Positions 44,968 to 54,369 of a stretch of DNA of 64,000 nucleotides are shown here, one piece after another (the stretch's first letter is position 1; each line of letters begins with the position of its first letter). The DNA comes from Bacteroidales bacterium. GTDB taxonomy: Bacteria; Bacteroidota; Bacteroidia; Bacteroidales; GCA-2748055. Under the pieces are notes generated by a model. That model was not told where the DNA came from. It saw nothing but the letters and a program-made list of their open reading frames with translations, and did not search any database. Made by a program: the position numbers and the translations under genes. Location of the stretch: positions 1 through 64,000 of the forward strand of contig JAFGWU010000062.1 in NCBI GenBank assembly GCA_016936975.1, read 5' to 3'.

Positions 44968-45698
44968 ATGCTTCTCCCCATCCCGGATGGCAGGAACGGA
45001 CCATTCAGCTGATCGGAGAAACCGGCTGCAAAAAGCTGGCTTCCGCGCGGGTGCTGGTGGCAGGACTGGGCGGCGTCGGTGCGATGGCGGCTGAGATGCT
45101 CTGTCGTGCCGGGGTGGGCCATCTTACCATTGCCGACGGGGATACTATACAGCCGGGTAACCTGAACAGACAGCTTCCGGCAAAACACTCCACCATCGGG
45201 CGGAAAAAAGCGGATGTGACCGGGGAAACCCTTATGGATATCAATCCAGGCCTGGACATGGTCATCATAAACAGCTATATCCGTGACGACGGCATGGAGG
45301 ACATCCTGAGCGGGCACTTCGATTATGTGGTGGACGCGATCGATACCCTCTCACCAAAAACATCCCTGATATACCATGCCATGAAGAGGGGCCTGAAACT
45401 GGTCAGTTCCATGGGATCCGGGGGAAAAACAGATCCTTCCCTGATACGGATCGCGGATATCAGCGAATCCTTTAACTGCAGGCTGGCCTACCTTTTAAGG
45501 AAAAAACTTAGAAAACTGGGGATTGAGCGGGGTTTCAAGGTTGTTTTTTCCACAGAGCCGGTCGATAAAAAGGTCATCATTCCCGTCGAGGATGAACTGA
45601 ACAAAAAATCCACAGCCGGTACCATCTCCTATATCCCGGCCATGTTTGGATGCATGATGGCCTCGGCAGTGGTTCGGGATCTGGTTGATGGCTGTTGA
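44964..45698 (+). CDS. tcdA: ThiF/E1-like protein, probable tRNA t6A dehydratase TcdA
   Basis: A 244-residue ThiF-family ATP-dependent enzyme. The nucleotide-binding VLVAGLGGVGAMAAEML, the ADGDTIQPGNLNRQ segment with the adenylating Arg, and DYVVDAIDTLSPK are typical of the TcdA/CsdL group, which cyclises t6A37 in tRNA. Catalytic cysteine usage in this group is not marked clearly enough to comment on. MoeB and ThiF are alternatives but lack the C-terminal TAGTISYIPAMFG region seen here. Confidence 0.85.
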   Translation: MNASPHPGWQERTIQLIGETGCKKLASARVLVAGLGGVGAMAAEMLCRAGVGHLTIADGDTIQPGNLNRQLPAKHSTIGRKKADVTGETLMDINPGLDMVIINSYIRDDGMEDILSGHFDYVVDAIDTLSPKTSLIYHAMKRGLKLVSSMGSGGKTDPSLIRIADISESFNCRLAYLLRKKLRKLGIERGFKVVFSTEPVDKKVIIPVEDELNKKSTAGTISYIPAMFGCMMASAVVRDLVDGC

Positions 45699-45802
45699 AA
45701 AAAACAGATGGATGAAGCAGGGTCCTGACAAAATCATGCAACTATTCTTACTATTTTGCCGTTAAATCATTGAAATTTTGTTTCAACCTAAACCACGAGA
45801 TT

Positions 45803-46450
45803 ATGAAAAAATGGATTATGTTATTAACGGTATCACTATTGATCACAGCTACTGTCGATGCGCAGATGTTTAAAATCGGATTGAAGGGGGGCGTTGGATT
45901 TTCCAGGCTGACTTTTGATGATATAACGGGAATTGAGGATGGTCCGGATGTGTATGATCTCATTACCGGGGAATCGGTAGCCGGTTATCATATCGGTTTG
46001 CAGTCGCGGGTAAAGCTGGGGAACTTTTATGTGCAGCCCGAGGTATACTGGAATGCAGGCGGCGGGACCGTTGAGCAGGTGGTACAGTCGGGGAACATCG
46101 AAGGTGAGGTATTCAAGATCCGGTTCGGGCGGATTGATATTCCCGTGCTTGCCGGGATTCAGATGGGACCCGTACGCATCAATGCCGGACCGGTGGGGTC
46201 GGTCATGATCACGGAAGACAGCAACGGACTGGAACAGCTTTCCGAAGAGTTTGCCACGCTCGGCAGAACGATGGGCTTTGGGTTCCAGGCCGGTATCGGG
46301 TTTGATGTGAGCAGGATATCCGTTGATGCCCGCTACGAAGGATCCCTCACGAAATACCTGGGGGATGAGGTGACCATTGATGGCAATCCGTATACCCTGG
46401 ATGCCCGTCCGAGCCAGTGGCTGATTTCTATAGGGTACTGGTTCAATTAA
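45803..46450 (+). CDS. outer membrane beta-barrel protein (PorT-like)
   Basis: A 215-residue protein with a signal peptide (MKKWIMLLTVSLLITATVDA) and a series of short amphipathic strands (KIGLKGGVGFSRL, YHIGLQSRVKLGNFYVQPEVYWN ...) ending in LISIGYWFN, the terminal aromatic that marks an outer membrane barrel. This is the PorT/Omp-beta-barrel-2 type common in Bacteroidota; PorT itself belongs to the T9SS, but I cannot claim orthology. The ATG at 45803 was preferred to an upstream ATG because it precedes the signal peptide. Confidence 0.82.
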   Translation: MKKWIMLLTVSLLITATVDAQMFKIGLKGGVGFSRLTFDDITGIEDGPDVYDLITGESVAGYHIGLQSRVKLGNFYVQPEVYWNAGGGTVEQVVQSGNIEGEVFKIRFGRIDIPVLAGIQMGPVRINAGPVGSVMITEDSNGLEQLSEEFATLGRTMGFGFQAGIGFDVSRISVDARYEGSLTKYLGDEVTIDGNPYTLDARPSQWLISIGYWFN

Positions 46451-46470
46451 TATGAGGATAGATCCATATA

Positions 46471-46500
46471 ATAAGGGGCCGCACGGATTGGGCCCCTTAT
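46471..46500. terminator. terminator-like hairpin after the beta-barrel gene
   Basis: ATAAGGGGCC (46471-46480) and GGCCCCTTAT (46491-46500) form a perfect 10-bp stem with a 10-base loop, between two convergent genes. The T-run is weak on either side, so termination is likely but not of the classical strong type. Confidence 0.6.
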
Positions 46501-46564
46501 CATTGTAATAGCAATTCCGTTCCGGGAATGCAAAAGGATTTTTATAATATTCCTTATTAATTCT

Positions 46565-48910
46565 TTATCTGACCATAAACTTTTCTGGAGACATTCCTTT
46601 TATTCCGGTACTGATATAATATAATCCGGCCGGCAGATCCTTTATGGATATGCTGTTCAGTCCTTCATGCAGATGAATAATTTCTTTTACCGGGATGCCT
46701 TTGGAATTATAAATTTTCAGGCAATGATTCATCTGATTGGATGGGATCTGTACCGTGATTTCATTGCTTGCCGGATTCGGATACAGCCGGAAATGATCAA
46801 CATCCGGTTTTTCAACGGAGACATTATTTTCCACACTCAGGTTAAAAGTCACAGAAGCGATGGAACCCCGGTTATCGGATGCCGTGATTTTAACAGCATA
46901 CGTTCCTGTATCTGAACGCACCGGTGTTCCATTGAAATTCCGGTTTGTATCATCAAAATCCAGCCATCCGGGAAGGGCACTTTCATCTTCAAGAGATGCT
47001 GAATAGCTCAGCGCATCCCCTTCATCCTGGTCGGAAAACAGCTCCTCATCAAACGTAAAATCATATTCCGCATAGGCCACCGTCACCTGGTTGTCAATAG
47101 AACCATTCACCAGGACCGGGTCATTTTTATCTGTAATATTTATCACCATTGAGCTATCGGAGCAGGCGCCGCTGTAATCCATCACGCCGATACGGATATA
47201 CAGACTGTTTTTTTCTTCAAAATCAAAATTCTCCAAGGCGATAAGCAGATTGCCTTCGATGGTAAATCTGAAGTTATCCAGATCATTTAATCCATCCCCG
47301 TCGATCAGTGCAAACTCAAGATCCTCCATATCTTCTTCGTCAGGGTCATTTGCTGTCAGAGTACCGACAGTGATTCCTGCCCCGCTGTTTTCTGCCAGGG
47401 TGTCTTCGGACAGAATGATGACGTCGGGCGGGTGATTGATTTCATATGCCCCCATATCTATTGTACCGGACAGGATTCTGCGGTTTCCGTCAAAGTCTCT
47501 TTCCATGGCGGGTTCTGCATCGTTTGTTCCTTTGTTTACACAGGTAGAGGTCTCCTGCAAACGGTATTCCTCATCAGCAAAGAGTGGGTTTTCGCCGCTG
47601 ATATTCCCACCGCCATTGGTTACGTTAAGATATGGATGGGAGGTAAAAGAATATTTTACGACGGCATTAGTTGAGCTTGAATAGACCGGGGATAGGCCAT
47701 TATCGTAGAAAATACAGTTTGCCACAACAAAATCATCTCCGGTAATGCCCCTGTTATGTAAGGCTCCGCCAATCGATGATTCGGGATATTTTGAACGGTT
47801 CCCAACAAATGTACAGTTGGTAATCCTTTTAATGGTCGGGGGCTGATTATCATGATAAAAAGCGAGGGTGCCATAGCCATCTCCTGTTTCCCCTGCTTTA
47901 TTATTTTCAAAAATACAATTATCGATAATGGCATTTCCTCCAAAGGATTGTATTGCGCTTCCCCAATATGTAATAATGATATCCTTGAACAGGCACCTGG
48001 AAATTTTATGTGTTGAGCCCCTGTTTCCCCATACACAACTTCCGGGCCCGGCCCGGCTCCCGTCATTCATCCCGCTGAAAAAACAATCCCGGGCCTCCAG
48101 GGTGATGCTGTGCCAAATGGTGCTTCCCTGATTCCCATAATTTTTGTTCTCTTCAAAATCAGTTTTTTCAATGCGGCATATCCGGCCCTGGTCGCCGTCC
48201 GGCCCGGTGTAAGCGATGATAGCTCCCCCGTTGCTGGCCTCATTCTTTACGAAGCAGCATTCCGCTATTTCCAGGGTAACATTCGAATAGATTGCCCCGC
48301 CGTTGATACTGCCTGTCGTTTTATTATTCTCAAAATAGCAGTCATAGATATTGAGGTCCATGGCACCGTGACTGTCGGCATTGCCCTCATGGGCCATGAT
48401 GGCACCTCCATGGTCAATGGTGGATGCATTACCATCATCTGAAGCAAATCCATTTTTGAAAGTCAGATGGGACACCCCGGCTTTCAGGAGGCTATTAGAG
48501 GCATCGGCTCTCAATTTGAGGATCTGGCCCGTTCCGTTTCCGTCAAGAACCGTATTTTCAGAAGAACCTGTAAATGCACCTGTGGAGGTCACCCCGCCGC
48601 AAATACTCAGAATCCGGGACTCATCCGCCGCGAGGCTGTATGTAAAGGGGCCACTGCCTGCATCATAAGATCCCTCGAGCAGATAAATGAAAATGGTGTC
48701 GGCATCACTATGTGCATCATCCAGGGCGAGCTGAAATGTTGTCGGGCTGGATGCAGAACTGCCATCACCCCCTCCGTCGGGAGAGACAAATATTTCTTTG
48801 TTGGCGGCTGAGGAAAGGGATAGGATAATAAACAGGAAAGAGAGAATCAGAAAGCCGAAAAGAGTATTCTTTCCATGGCCTGTTGTCCGGAATGGGGAAA
48901 AAGTTACCAT
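46565..48910 (-). CDS. secreted parallel beta-helix protein with cadherin-like and T9SS sorting domains
   Basis: A 781-residue surface protein. A signal peptide (about 14-36) is followed by a right-handed parallel beta-helix (about 40-490) with repeated inner-strand patterns such as NCIFENNKAGETG, NCTFVGNRS and CIFYDNG, ending in MGAYEINHPP. A cadherin-like module (about 495-600), an Ig/CADG-like module (about 605-695) and a C-terminal type A sorting domain (about 705-781, FRLYPNPASNEI ... GLYYIS) follow. It is exported by the T9SS. A polysaccharide lyase activity is possible for this fold, but catalytic residues are not evident. A pure adhesin is an alternative. Confidence 0.85.
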   Translation of the reverse strand: MVTFSPFRTTGHGKNTLFGFLILSFLFIILSLSSAANKEIFVSPDGGGDGSSASSPTTFQLALDDAHSDADTIFIYLLEGSYDAGSGPFTYSLAADESRILSICGGVTSTGAFTGSSENTVLDGNGTGQILKLRADASNSLLKAGVSHLTFKNGFASDDGNASTIDHGGAIMAHEGNADSHGAMDLNIYDCYFENNKTTGSINGGAIYSNVTLEIAECCFVKNEASNGGAIIAYTGPDGDQGRICRIEKTDFEENKNYGNQGSTIWHSITLEARDCFFSGMNDGSRAGPGSCVWGNRGSTHKISRCLFKDIIITYWGSAIQSFGGNAIIDNCIFENNKAGETGDGYGTLAFYHDNQPPTIKRITNCTFVGNRSKYPESSIGGALHNRGITGDDFVVANCIFYDNGLSPVYSSSTNAVVKYSFTSHPYLNVTNGGGNISGENPLFADEEYRLQETSTCVNKGTNDAEPAMERDFDGNRRILSGTIDMGAYEINHPPDVIILSEDTLAENSGAGITVGTLTANDPDEEDMEDLEFALIDGDGLNDLDNFRFTIEGNLLIALENFDFEEKNSLYIRIGVMDYSGACSDSSMVINITDKNDPVLVNGSIDNQVTVAYAEYDFTFDEELFSDQDEGDALSYSASLEDESALPGWLDFDDTNRNFNGTPVRSDTGTYAVKITASDNRGSIASVTFNLSVENNVSVEKPDVDHFRLYPNPASNEITVQIPSNQMNHCLKIYNSKGIPVKEIIHLHEGLNSISIKDLPAGLYYISTGIKGMSPEKFMVR

Positions 48911-49057
48911 ACTATCATAGATTTTGTATTTGACTTTTGATTAGATCATTGTAACAAAATTTAATAAAAAAGATAAAAAATCCCGGTCAATTTTGAAAGT
49001 TTATTCCATTAACAGGCCGTTTTAATAGATAACTGCCCGAAAAGGGAAGATAATGTT

Positions 49058-49537
49058 TTACAGAATCCACTTTTTTTCATGGGTGGAATAATCCAGGACC
49101 CGGCAGTTCAACATTTTACCCAGCTTCAGGGCTTCTGCGATCATGGTTTCTTTTTTTCCTTTCATAAGGGATACATAAAGATTTTTCCCCTCGAAAACCA
49201 TGTTCACCTTGTAACCTTTGTACACGGATGTCCCCAGGTCCGTTCCGATCAGGAAGCCGGTCTGACTGCCCCTGATATTGTACCGGTTCACCGTAAGGTA
49301 TTGAACAGGCTCCAGAGGAACCCAGCTTCCGAAACGGAACCGGAGTATCCGGCTATATTTTTGCATCTTCATCTGTTCCGTATCCACACGGATGCCCTGG
49401 AAGGAGACCAGGAACACCGCCCCGGGAAAAAAAGTTATCACCGCAGGGATTACCTGACCGTAAACGGCAAATATCGAACCGGCCAGGATGAACAGGGGAG
49501 AAAGGAAATTGAACTTGTATGTTTCGTAGTTATACAT
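49058..49537 (-). CDS. membrane protein of unknown function
   Basis: A 159-residue protein with two hydrophobic segments at the N-terminus (LSPLFILAGSIFAVYG and AVITFFPGAVFLVSF), then a soluble domain (GIRVDTEQMKMQKYSRI ... LNCRVLDYSTHEKKWIL). The pattern resembles small YcxB- or PH-like membrane proteins of Bacteroidota, but I cannot name a family. It is monocistronic, leftward and unlinked to the large secreted protein gene. Confidence 0.68.
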   Translation of the reverse strand: MYNYETYKFNFLSPLFILAGSIFAVYGQVIPAVITFFPGAVFLVSFQGIRVDTEQMKMQKYSRILRFRFGSWVPLEPVQYLTVNRYNIRGSQTGFLIGTDLGTSVYKGYKVNMVFEGKNLYVSLMKGKKETMIAEALKLGKMLNCRVLDYSTHEKKWIL

Positions 49538-49667
49538 TTCAGGTTTTTTTTATGCTTTCGGGATTAACTGGAGGCGATCCCCGATTGTAATAGTTGTCAG
49601 GATTATTTGCAGAGGCAATTTAAGGAATTTATATCTTCGTCTGAAGAATCTGAGAGGTTTAAAGGAG

Positions 49668-50300
49668 ATGAAACGTGTTTATTTGTATTTGGAATTCGGT
49701 TTGTTGTTCTTTGGGCTCCCGTTATTGCTCTATTTTGAACGGAAAATCATTCATCCGTCGATCCTCCTTTTACCCGTCATTGTATTTGTTATTCTGATGC
49801 TTCGAGGGGATAAGGATTTTTCGATTGGGGAGCTGTTCACGTTGAGGATTAAAAGGGAAAGGTGGGTCAGGAGCATCATGGTGCTGGTTCTGGCCACGGG
49901 CATGCTCCTTGCCGGTACGCTTTTGTTTGAAAAGGAGAACCTCTTCAACCTCCCGCGCCGGAATCCTGCCGTTTTCATTGCGCTTTGCTTTTTCTACCCG
50001 GCCTTTTCGGCCTACACCCAGGAGATCATTTACCGGACATTCCTTTTTCACAGGTATGGGCCAATCTTTTCCCGGCAGACCGTGTTCATCCTGGCGAGCA
50101 GTATCAGCTTCTCGTTTCTGCATATTGTCTACTACAGTCCGGTATCGATGGTCCTGACGTTGTTTGCAGGGCTCTATCTTTCGTATGTTTACTGGCAAAC
50201 AAAGAGTGTACTGTTTACAACGATATTGCATGGCATCTTCGGGATCCTGGTTTTTGCCGTGGGACTGGGACACTATTTCTGGTTGGATATGCCGGTGTGA
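49668..50300 (+). CDS. CPBP-family intramembrane metalloprotease-like protein
   Basis: A 210-residue polytopic membrane protein with the three Abi/CPBP motifs. Motif 1 is YTQEIIYRTF (Gln118-Glu119-x3-Arg123) where EExxxR is usual, so the first Glu is Gln. Motif 2 is FSFLHIVYYS (His) and motif 3 is TTILHGIFG (His). The family cleaves prenylated or membrane proteins, or acts in bacteriocin immunity. The Gln may reduce activity or reflect a natural variant. A purine run AAAGGAG lies directly before the ATG. It precedes the repeat ORF by about 100 bp. Confidence 0.83.
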   Translation: MKRVYLYLEFGLLFFGLPLLLYFERKIIHPSILLLPVIVFVILMLRGDKDFSIGELFTLRIKRERWVRSIMVLVLATGMLLAGTLLFEKENLFNLPRRNPAVFIALCFFYPAFSAYTQEIIYRTFLFHRYGPIFSRQTVFILASSISFSFLHIVYYSPVSMVLTLFAGLYLSYVYWQTKSVLFTTILHGIFGILVFAVGLGHYFWLDMPV

Positions 50301-50401
50301 AGGTTCCCGGTTAGATAGAAAGATTCGTGGTGCGGAATATCATGATCAGAAGGTTCAAAAGGGTTGGATTTCCGGAACCGATTTTTTTAGAGGGGCCCTG
50401 C

Positions 50402-50956
50402 ATGACAAATGATCAGGTTCCGATGCCATTTGATGACCTTCAGCTCGCATTTGATGACCTTCAGCTCGCATTTGATGACCTTCAGCTCGCATTTGATCGC
50501 CTTCAGATCGAATCTGAGGACCTTAAGATGGAATTTGATCACCTTCAGCTCGCATTTGATGACCTTCAGCTCGCATTTGATGGCCTTCAGCTCGCATTTG
50601 ATGACCTTCAGTTCGTATTTGATGACCTTCAGTTCGCATTTGATGACCTTCAGATCAAATTTGACAGGGTTCAGGTGTCATTTTGGCATGGTATGAGGTC
50701 ATTTGATGGGTTTGCGGAGCAATTTGTTAGCCGTGCCATGCCATCGGATCACTTCACGGAGCGACTTATTAACATCCTGTCGTTATCCGGATACCTTCCG
50801 GACCGGTTTGTTAACAATTTAAGGCCATTTGAACAAACTCCGGAGGGATTTGCACACAATTCGGGATTAACCGGGGAGCATTCGGGATCATTTGTTAAAA
50901 GATTTACGTTGTTGGAGGAATGTGTTTTGATAAGTTTGGAGCATGTTTATAGTTAA
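50402..50956 (+). CDS. heptad-repeat ORF, possible coiled-coil protein
   Basis: A 184-codon open frame with no recognised family. From about residue 9 it consists of 12 seven-residue units of the form FDDLQLA. Phe and Leu sit at the a and d positions of a coiled coil, position two varies (D, R, H, G) and position six is hydrophobic (L, I, M, F). The rest follows a 14-residue pattern in the same register: GFAEQFV, HFTERLI, YLPDRFV, QTPEGFA, EHSGSFV start successive units. Variation keeps E/D, F/L and V/I, which favours coding in this frame, but other frames are also open through the repeats, so this is uncertain. A GTG at 50327 would add 25 residues. There is no signal peptide. Confidence 0.45.
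   Translation: MTNDQVPMPFDDLQLAFDDLQLAFDDLQLAFDRLQIESEDLKMEFDHLQLAFDDLQLAFDGLQLAFDDLQFVFDDLQFAFDDLQIKFDRVQVSFWHGMRSFDGFAEQFVSRAMPSDHFTERLINILSLSGYLPDRFVNNLRPFEQTPEGFAHNSGLTGEHSGSFVKRFTLLEECVLISLEHVYS
50427..50903 (+). repeat. 21-nt tandem repeats passing into 42-nt degenerate repeats
   Basis: Units 50427-50678 are 12 copies of 21 nt (CATTTGATGACCTTCAGCTCG and variants). Downstream, a degenerate element (CGGAG..., TTTGTTA core) begins at 50715, 50757, 50799, 50841 and 50883, a spacing of exactly 42 nt. There are no spacers, so it is not a CRISPR array. The first three units are near identical, a sign of recent slippage or duplication. Confidence 0.9.
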
Positions 50957-51016
50957 CAATCTGAATCCATTGGGTAATCCATAAATTATGTATTTTGCAC
51001 CATTAAATTGAAAATC

Positions 51017-51850
51017 GTGAAAAAGCTGATACCGGTTGTTGTGTTCCATCTCCTGTTTTTGGTTGGAACCGATGCGCAGATTCATCTGATTACCTATAAT
51101 ATCCGTTTGAATACACCGGCTGACGGGGCAGATAGCTGGCCGAACAGGAAGGAGAAGGTTGCGGCGCTTTTAAAATTTCATGGAGCGAACATCTTTTGTA
51201 TCCAGGAGGCGCTGCCGGAGCAGGTCCGTTTCCTGGAGGGCTGTTTCCCAGATTTTCGCTACGAGGGTGTCGGTCGTGATGATGGCCGGGAGGCGGGTGA
51301 GTATTCTGCGATTTTTTTCGACACCCTTCAATTCACCCGGAAGGACGGAGGCACCTTCTGGTTGTCGGAAACACCCGATCAGTGCAGTTATGGGTGGGAT
51401 GCGGCCTGCAGGAGGGTCTGCACCTGGGTCTCGCTGGAGGATCCGGTTTCGGGACGCAGCCTGTATGTGTTCAACACCCATTTTGATCATATTGGAGTGC
51501 GTGCCAGGGAAGCATCTGTCCGGCTGATCCTGGAGCGGATCATTGCGATTGCCGGAAGAGAGCGGGTACTCCTCTGCGGGGATTTCAACCTCCCGCCGCA
51601 ATCGGCTCCCATTGCTGAAATCGGAAAATACCTTTCAGATGCGTACAGGGTTTCTCAACTTCCTCCCTATGGGCCGGAAGCAACCTACCAGGGTTTTGCC
51701 TGCGACAGTGAACCGGGTGCGCGCATCGATTATGTGTTTGTTTCGGAAGGGATTGAGGTATTGCGGTACGGCAGTCTGACCGACTCTGAGGCCGGCCGTT
51801 TCCATTCCGATCACCTGCCGGTCCTGGTCACTTTATCCATGGATGAATGA
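51017..51850 (+). CDS. secreted endonuclease/exonuclease/phosphatase-family protein
   Basis: A 277-residue EEP-fold protein. The signal peptide is LIPVVVFHLLFLVGTDA, so it is exported. Fold motifs: ITYNIRLNTPADG (Asn), CIQEALPEQV (metal-binding Glu), YVFNTHFDHIGVRARE (His), LLCGDFNLPPQSA (Asp-x-Asn) and SDHLPVLVTLSM (catalytic His). Substrates in this family range from DNA to phosphoinositides; secreted Bacteroidota members are often called metallophosphoesterase-like, so the substrate is open. GTG at 51017 was used; TTG at 51008 is the alternative. It overlaps the next gene by 4 bp. Confidence 0.87.
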   Translation: MKKLIPVVVFHLLFLVGTDAQIHLITYNIRLNTPADGADSWPNRKEKVAALLKFHGANIFCIQEALPEQVRFLEGCFPDFRYEGVGRDDGREAGEYSAIFFDTLQFTRKDGGTFWLSETPDQCSYGWDAACRRVCTWVSLEDPVSGRSLYVFNTHFDHIGVRAREASVRLILERIIAIAGRERVLLCGDFNLPPQSAPIAEIGKYLSDAYRVSQLPPYGPEATYQGFACDSEPGARIDYVFVSEGIEVLRYGSLTDSEAGRFHSDHLPVLVTLSMDE

Positions 51851-52632
51851 GAAGAACAGCCTCCCTGATATCGGCGCTAATACTGGTGGTTCTCGCTTCC
51901 TGCGAAACGGAAAGCAGCAGGGAGGTACGCTGTTTCCCCAAAAGGATGGCTGTGACGATTGCGGGCGGGGAAACCACGAAGCTGACGGCCGACTTTACCT
52001 ACGTTCCGGGAACCGGGTTACTGGATCATATCACATGGAGCAATAAACAGACTGATTATTTCGAATATAATGACAGGGGCCTGCCGGTTCTGGTGAGGAT
52101 GAAAAAGGTCGGATTCAAAATCCAGGAGGAGCTATGGTTCATCTATGAGGACGAGCGGCTGGTCAGGCTGGACCGGTGCAGCCGGCGCCTGGACATCATA
52201 TACCAGGAACCTGTTGAGGGAGATTCAACCTTCACGGGATTCCATCTTTATGATTATGCGGGCAACCGGATTGGAAGAGAAAGGATCTACACCACCAGCG
52301 ATGGAAAGAAAACTGAGCTGGCGGAGGAGATTGAATACGTGTATGATGAAACGGGCAATGTGGTCCGGATGACTTCAACCGATGCAAAGACCAAGAAGCA
52401 GGATATCCTTAACTTTTCCTATCACGCGAGTCATCATCCATTCTCGCAGATAAAATTCTATTTTACGGGAGAAAGTTTTATCCACAATATTATTACAAAA
52501 AGCGACCTGTCGGAGAATCTCGAAGTTACCTATGACATTATCCTGGATGGCAACCGTTATCCCCAGCAGGTCGTCGAGAGGACGAACAGCGTGCTAAGCC
52601 GGGTCATTCAGTATACGTATGATTGCAGATAG
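51847..52632 (+). CDS. lipoprotein with YD-like beta-repeat pattern
   Basis: A 261-residue predicted lipoprotein; LVVLASC gives Cys19. The mature protein has repeating beta-hairpin units with Tyr-Asp/Tyr-Glu pairs (YFEYNDRGLPV, FIYEDERLVRL, YVYDETGNVVRM, IQYTYDCR), similar to the YD/RHS-type or DUF4595-type calcium-like beta-repeat proteins of Bacteroidota. No catalytic residues are seen. It follows the EEP-fold gene with a 4-bp overlap, hence likely cotranscription; the function is unknown. Confidence 0.75.
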   Translation: MRRTASLISALILVVLASCETESSREVRCFPKRMAVTIAGGETTKLTADFTYVPGTGLLDHITWSNKQTDYFEYNDRGLPVLVRMKKVGFKIQEELWFIYEDERLVRLDRCSRRLDIIYQEPVEGDSTFTGFHLYDYAGNRIGRERIYTTSDGKKTELAEEIEYVYDETGNVVRMTSTDAKTKKQDILNFSYHASHHPFSQIKFYFTGESFIHNIITKSDLSENLEVTYDIILDGNRYPQQVVERTNSVLSRVIQYTYDCR

Positions 52633-52643
52633 GGCTTTCCCTG

Positions 52644-54347
52644 TTATGTGCCGGATGCCTGTCCCCTGCTCCAGGTATCCCTCAGGGGGACTGTACGGTT
52701 AAATATCAGCCTGCCGGGGGTCGAATCGGGATCCAGGTTGAAATAGCCCACCCTCTGGAACTGAAAATGATCCAGGGGTTTCGAATTTTTCAGTCCCGGC
52801 TCGACATACCCTGTGATAATTTTCAAAGAGTCGGGGTTAAGAAATGTTTTTGGATCCTTCCCTCTGTGTCCTGATGGATCGGGGTCACTATAAAGTCGGT
52901 CGTACAGCCTGATTTCGGCTTCAAGGGCATGCAGGACCGATACCCAGTGCAGGGTTCCCTTCACCTTCCGGTCTGCATCGGGCCCGCCGCTGCGGGTCGT
53001 TTCATCATAGGTGCAATAAACCTCAAGGATGTTTCCCTGTTCATCGGTTTTGTAATCCACGCATTTGATGATGTATGCCGATTTAAGGCGGACCTCCCTG
53101 CCGGGGGCCAGGCGGAAGTATTTCTTTGGCGGATCCTCCATAAAATCGTCCCGTTCGATATAGATCTCCTTTGAGAACGGAATGGTGCGTACACCCATCG
53201 ATTCATCTTCCGGGTTGTTGATGGTTTCCAGCTCCTCCGTTTTTCCTTCGGGATAATTTGTGAGGATGACCTTCAGCGGGTTCAGAACGGCCATGACCCT
53301 GGGGGCCCTTTTATTCAGGTCCTCCCTGATGGCAAATTCCAGGAGGGAAACATCGTTGATGGCCTCAACTTTTGTATAACCGATACTGGCAACGAAATTC
53401 CTGATCGATTCGGGTGTGTATCCCCTTCTTCTCAGACCGCACAGGGTTGGCATCCTGGGATCATCCCAGCCATTGACCTTTCCTTCCTTAACCAGTTCAA
53501 GCAATTTCCGTTTGCTCAGAACGGTATAGTTAAGGTTGAGGCGGTTGAATTCAATCTGTCGGGGGCGGTAGTCATCGGTCTGCAACTGGTCGATGAACCA
53601 GTTGTAGAGGGGCCGGTGCACCTCAAATTCGAGTGTGCAGAGCGAATGGGTGATCCCTTCGAAATAATCGCACTGACCGTGTGCAAAGTCGTACATGGGA
53701 TAGACATGCCACCTGTTCCCGGTACGGTGGTGCGGGTGTTTAATGATGCGGTAAATGATCGGATCACGCATGTGCATGTTCGGGGAAGCCATATCGATTT
53801 TTGCCCGGAGCACCCTCGAGCCTTCCGGAAACGCACCGCTGTTCATTTTTTCAAACAGGCTGAGGTTCTCTTCAGCCGGGCGGCTCCTGTAGGGACTCTC
53901 AATACCGGGAACCGTAGGGGTTCCTTTCTGTTCGGCAATGAGGTCGGAGGACTGGTCGTCCACATAGGCCAACCCTTTTCTGATCAGGTCGACGGCAAAA
54001 TTATAAAGCTGTCCGAAGTAGTCGGAGGCATAATATTCCCGCTTCTCCCAATCATATCCCAGCCAATGGATATCTTCCCTGATGGATTCGATGTATTCCG
54101 TCTCCTCCTTGATGGGGTTGGTATCGTCAAAACGAAGATTGCATTTGCCGCCGTACCGTTCGGCAATTCCGAAATCCAGGCATATCGCCTTGGCATGCCC
54201 GATATGCAGGTATCCGTTTGGCTCCGGCGGGAAACGGGTATGCACCCGGTTACCATTCTTTCCTTCCTTTAAATCTTCTTCCACGATGGCCTCGATGAAA
54301 TTAAGCCCCCTCTTCAGGTTGTTTTCCCCGGATCGATTATCATTCAT
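52644..54347 (-). CDS. glnS: glutaminyl-tRNA synthetase
   Basis: Charges tRNA-Gln directly. The protein has 567 residues. The class I signatures are [18 protein letters not shown] (HIGH at about 48-51) and [11 protein letters not shown] (KMSKS-like). The segments [10 protein letters not shown] and [29 protein letters not shown] are typical GlnRS. The C-terminal two-barrel anticodon-binding domain is intact. It ends 11 bp from the convergent lipoprotein gene. Confidence 0.96.
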   Translation of the reverse strand: MNDNRSGENNLKRGLNFIEAIVEEDLKEGKNGNRVHTRFPPEPNGYLHIGHAKAICLDFGIAERYGGKCNLRFDDTNPIKEETEYIESIREDIHWLGYDWEKREYYASDYFGQLYNFAVDLIRKGLAYVDDQSSDLIAEQKGTPTVPGIESPYRSRPAEENLSLFEKMNSGAFPEGSRVLRAKIDMASPNMHMRDPIIYRIIKHPHHRTGNRWHVYPMYDFAHGQCDYFEGITHSLCTLEFEVHRPLYNWFIDQLQTDDYRPRQIEFNRLNLNYTVLSKRKLLELVKEGKVNGWDDPRMPTLCGLRRRGYTPESIRNFVASIGYTKVEAINDVSLLEFAIREDLNKRAPRVMAVLNPLKVILTNYPEGKTEELETINNPEDESMGVRTIPFSKEIYIERDDFMEDPPKKYFRLAPGREVRLKSAYIIKCVDYKTDEQGNILEVYCTYDETTRSGGPDADRKVKGTLHWVSVLHALEAEIRLYDRLYSDPDPSGHRGKDPKTFLNPDSLKIITGYVEPGLKNSKPLDHFQFQRVGYFNLDPDSTPGRLIFNRTVPLRDTWSRGQASGT

Positions 54348-54369
54348 CTGTAAATGTATTTATGAATGC

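Noticed and set aside
50427-50903. CRISPR array
   Set aside because: Units are contiguous 21-nt and 42-nt repeats without unique spacers, and no cas genes are near.
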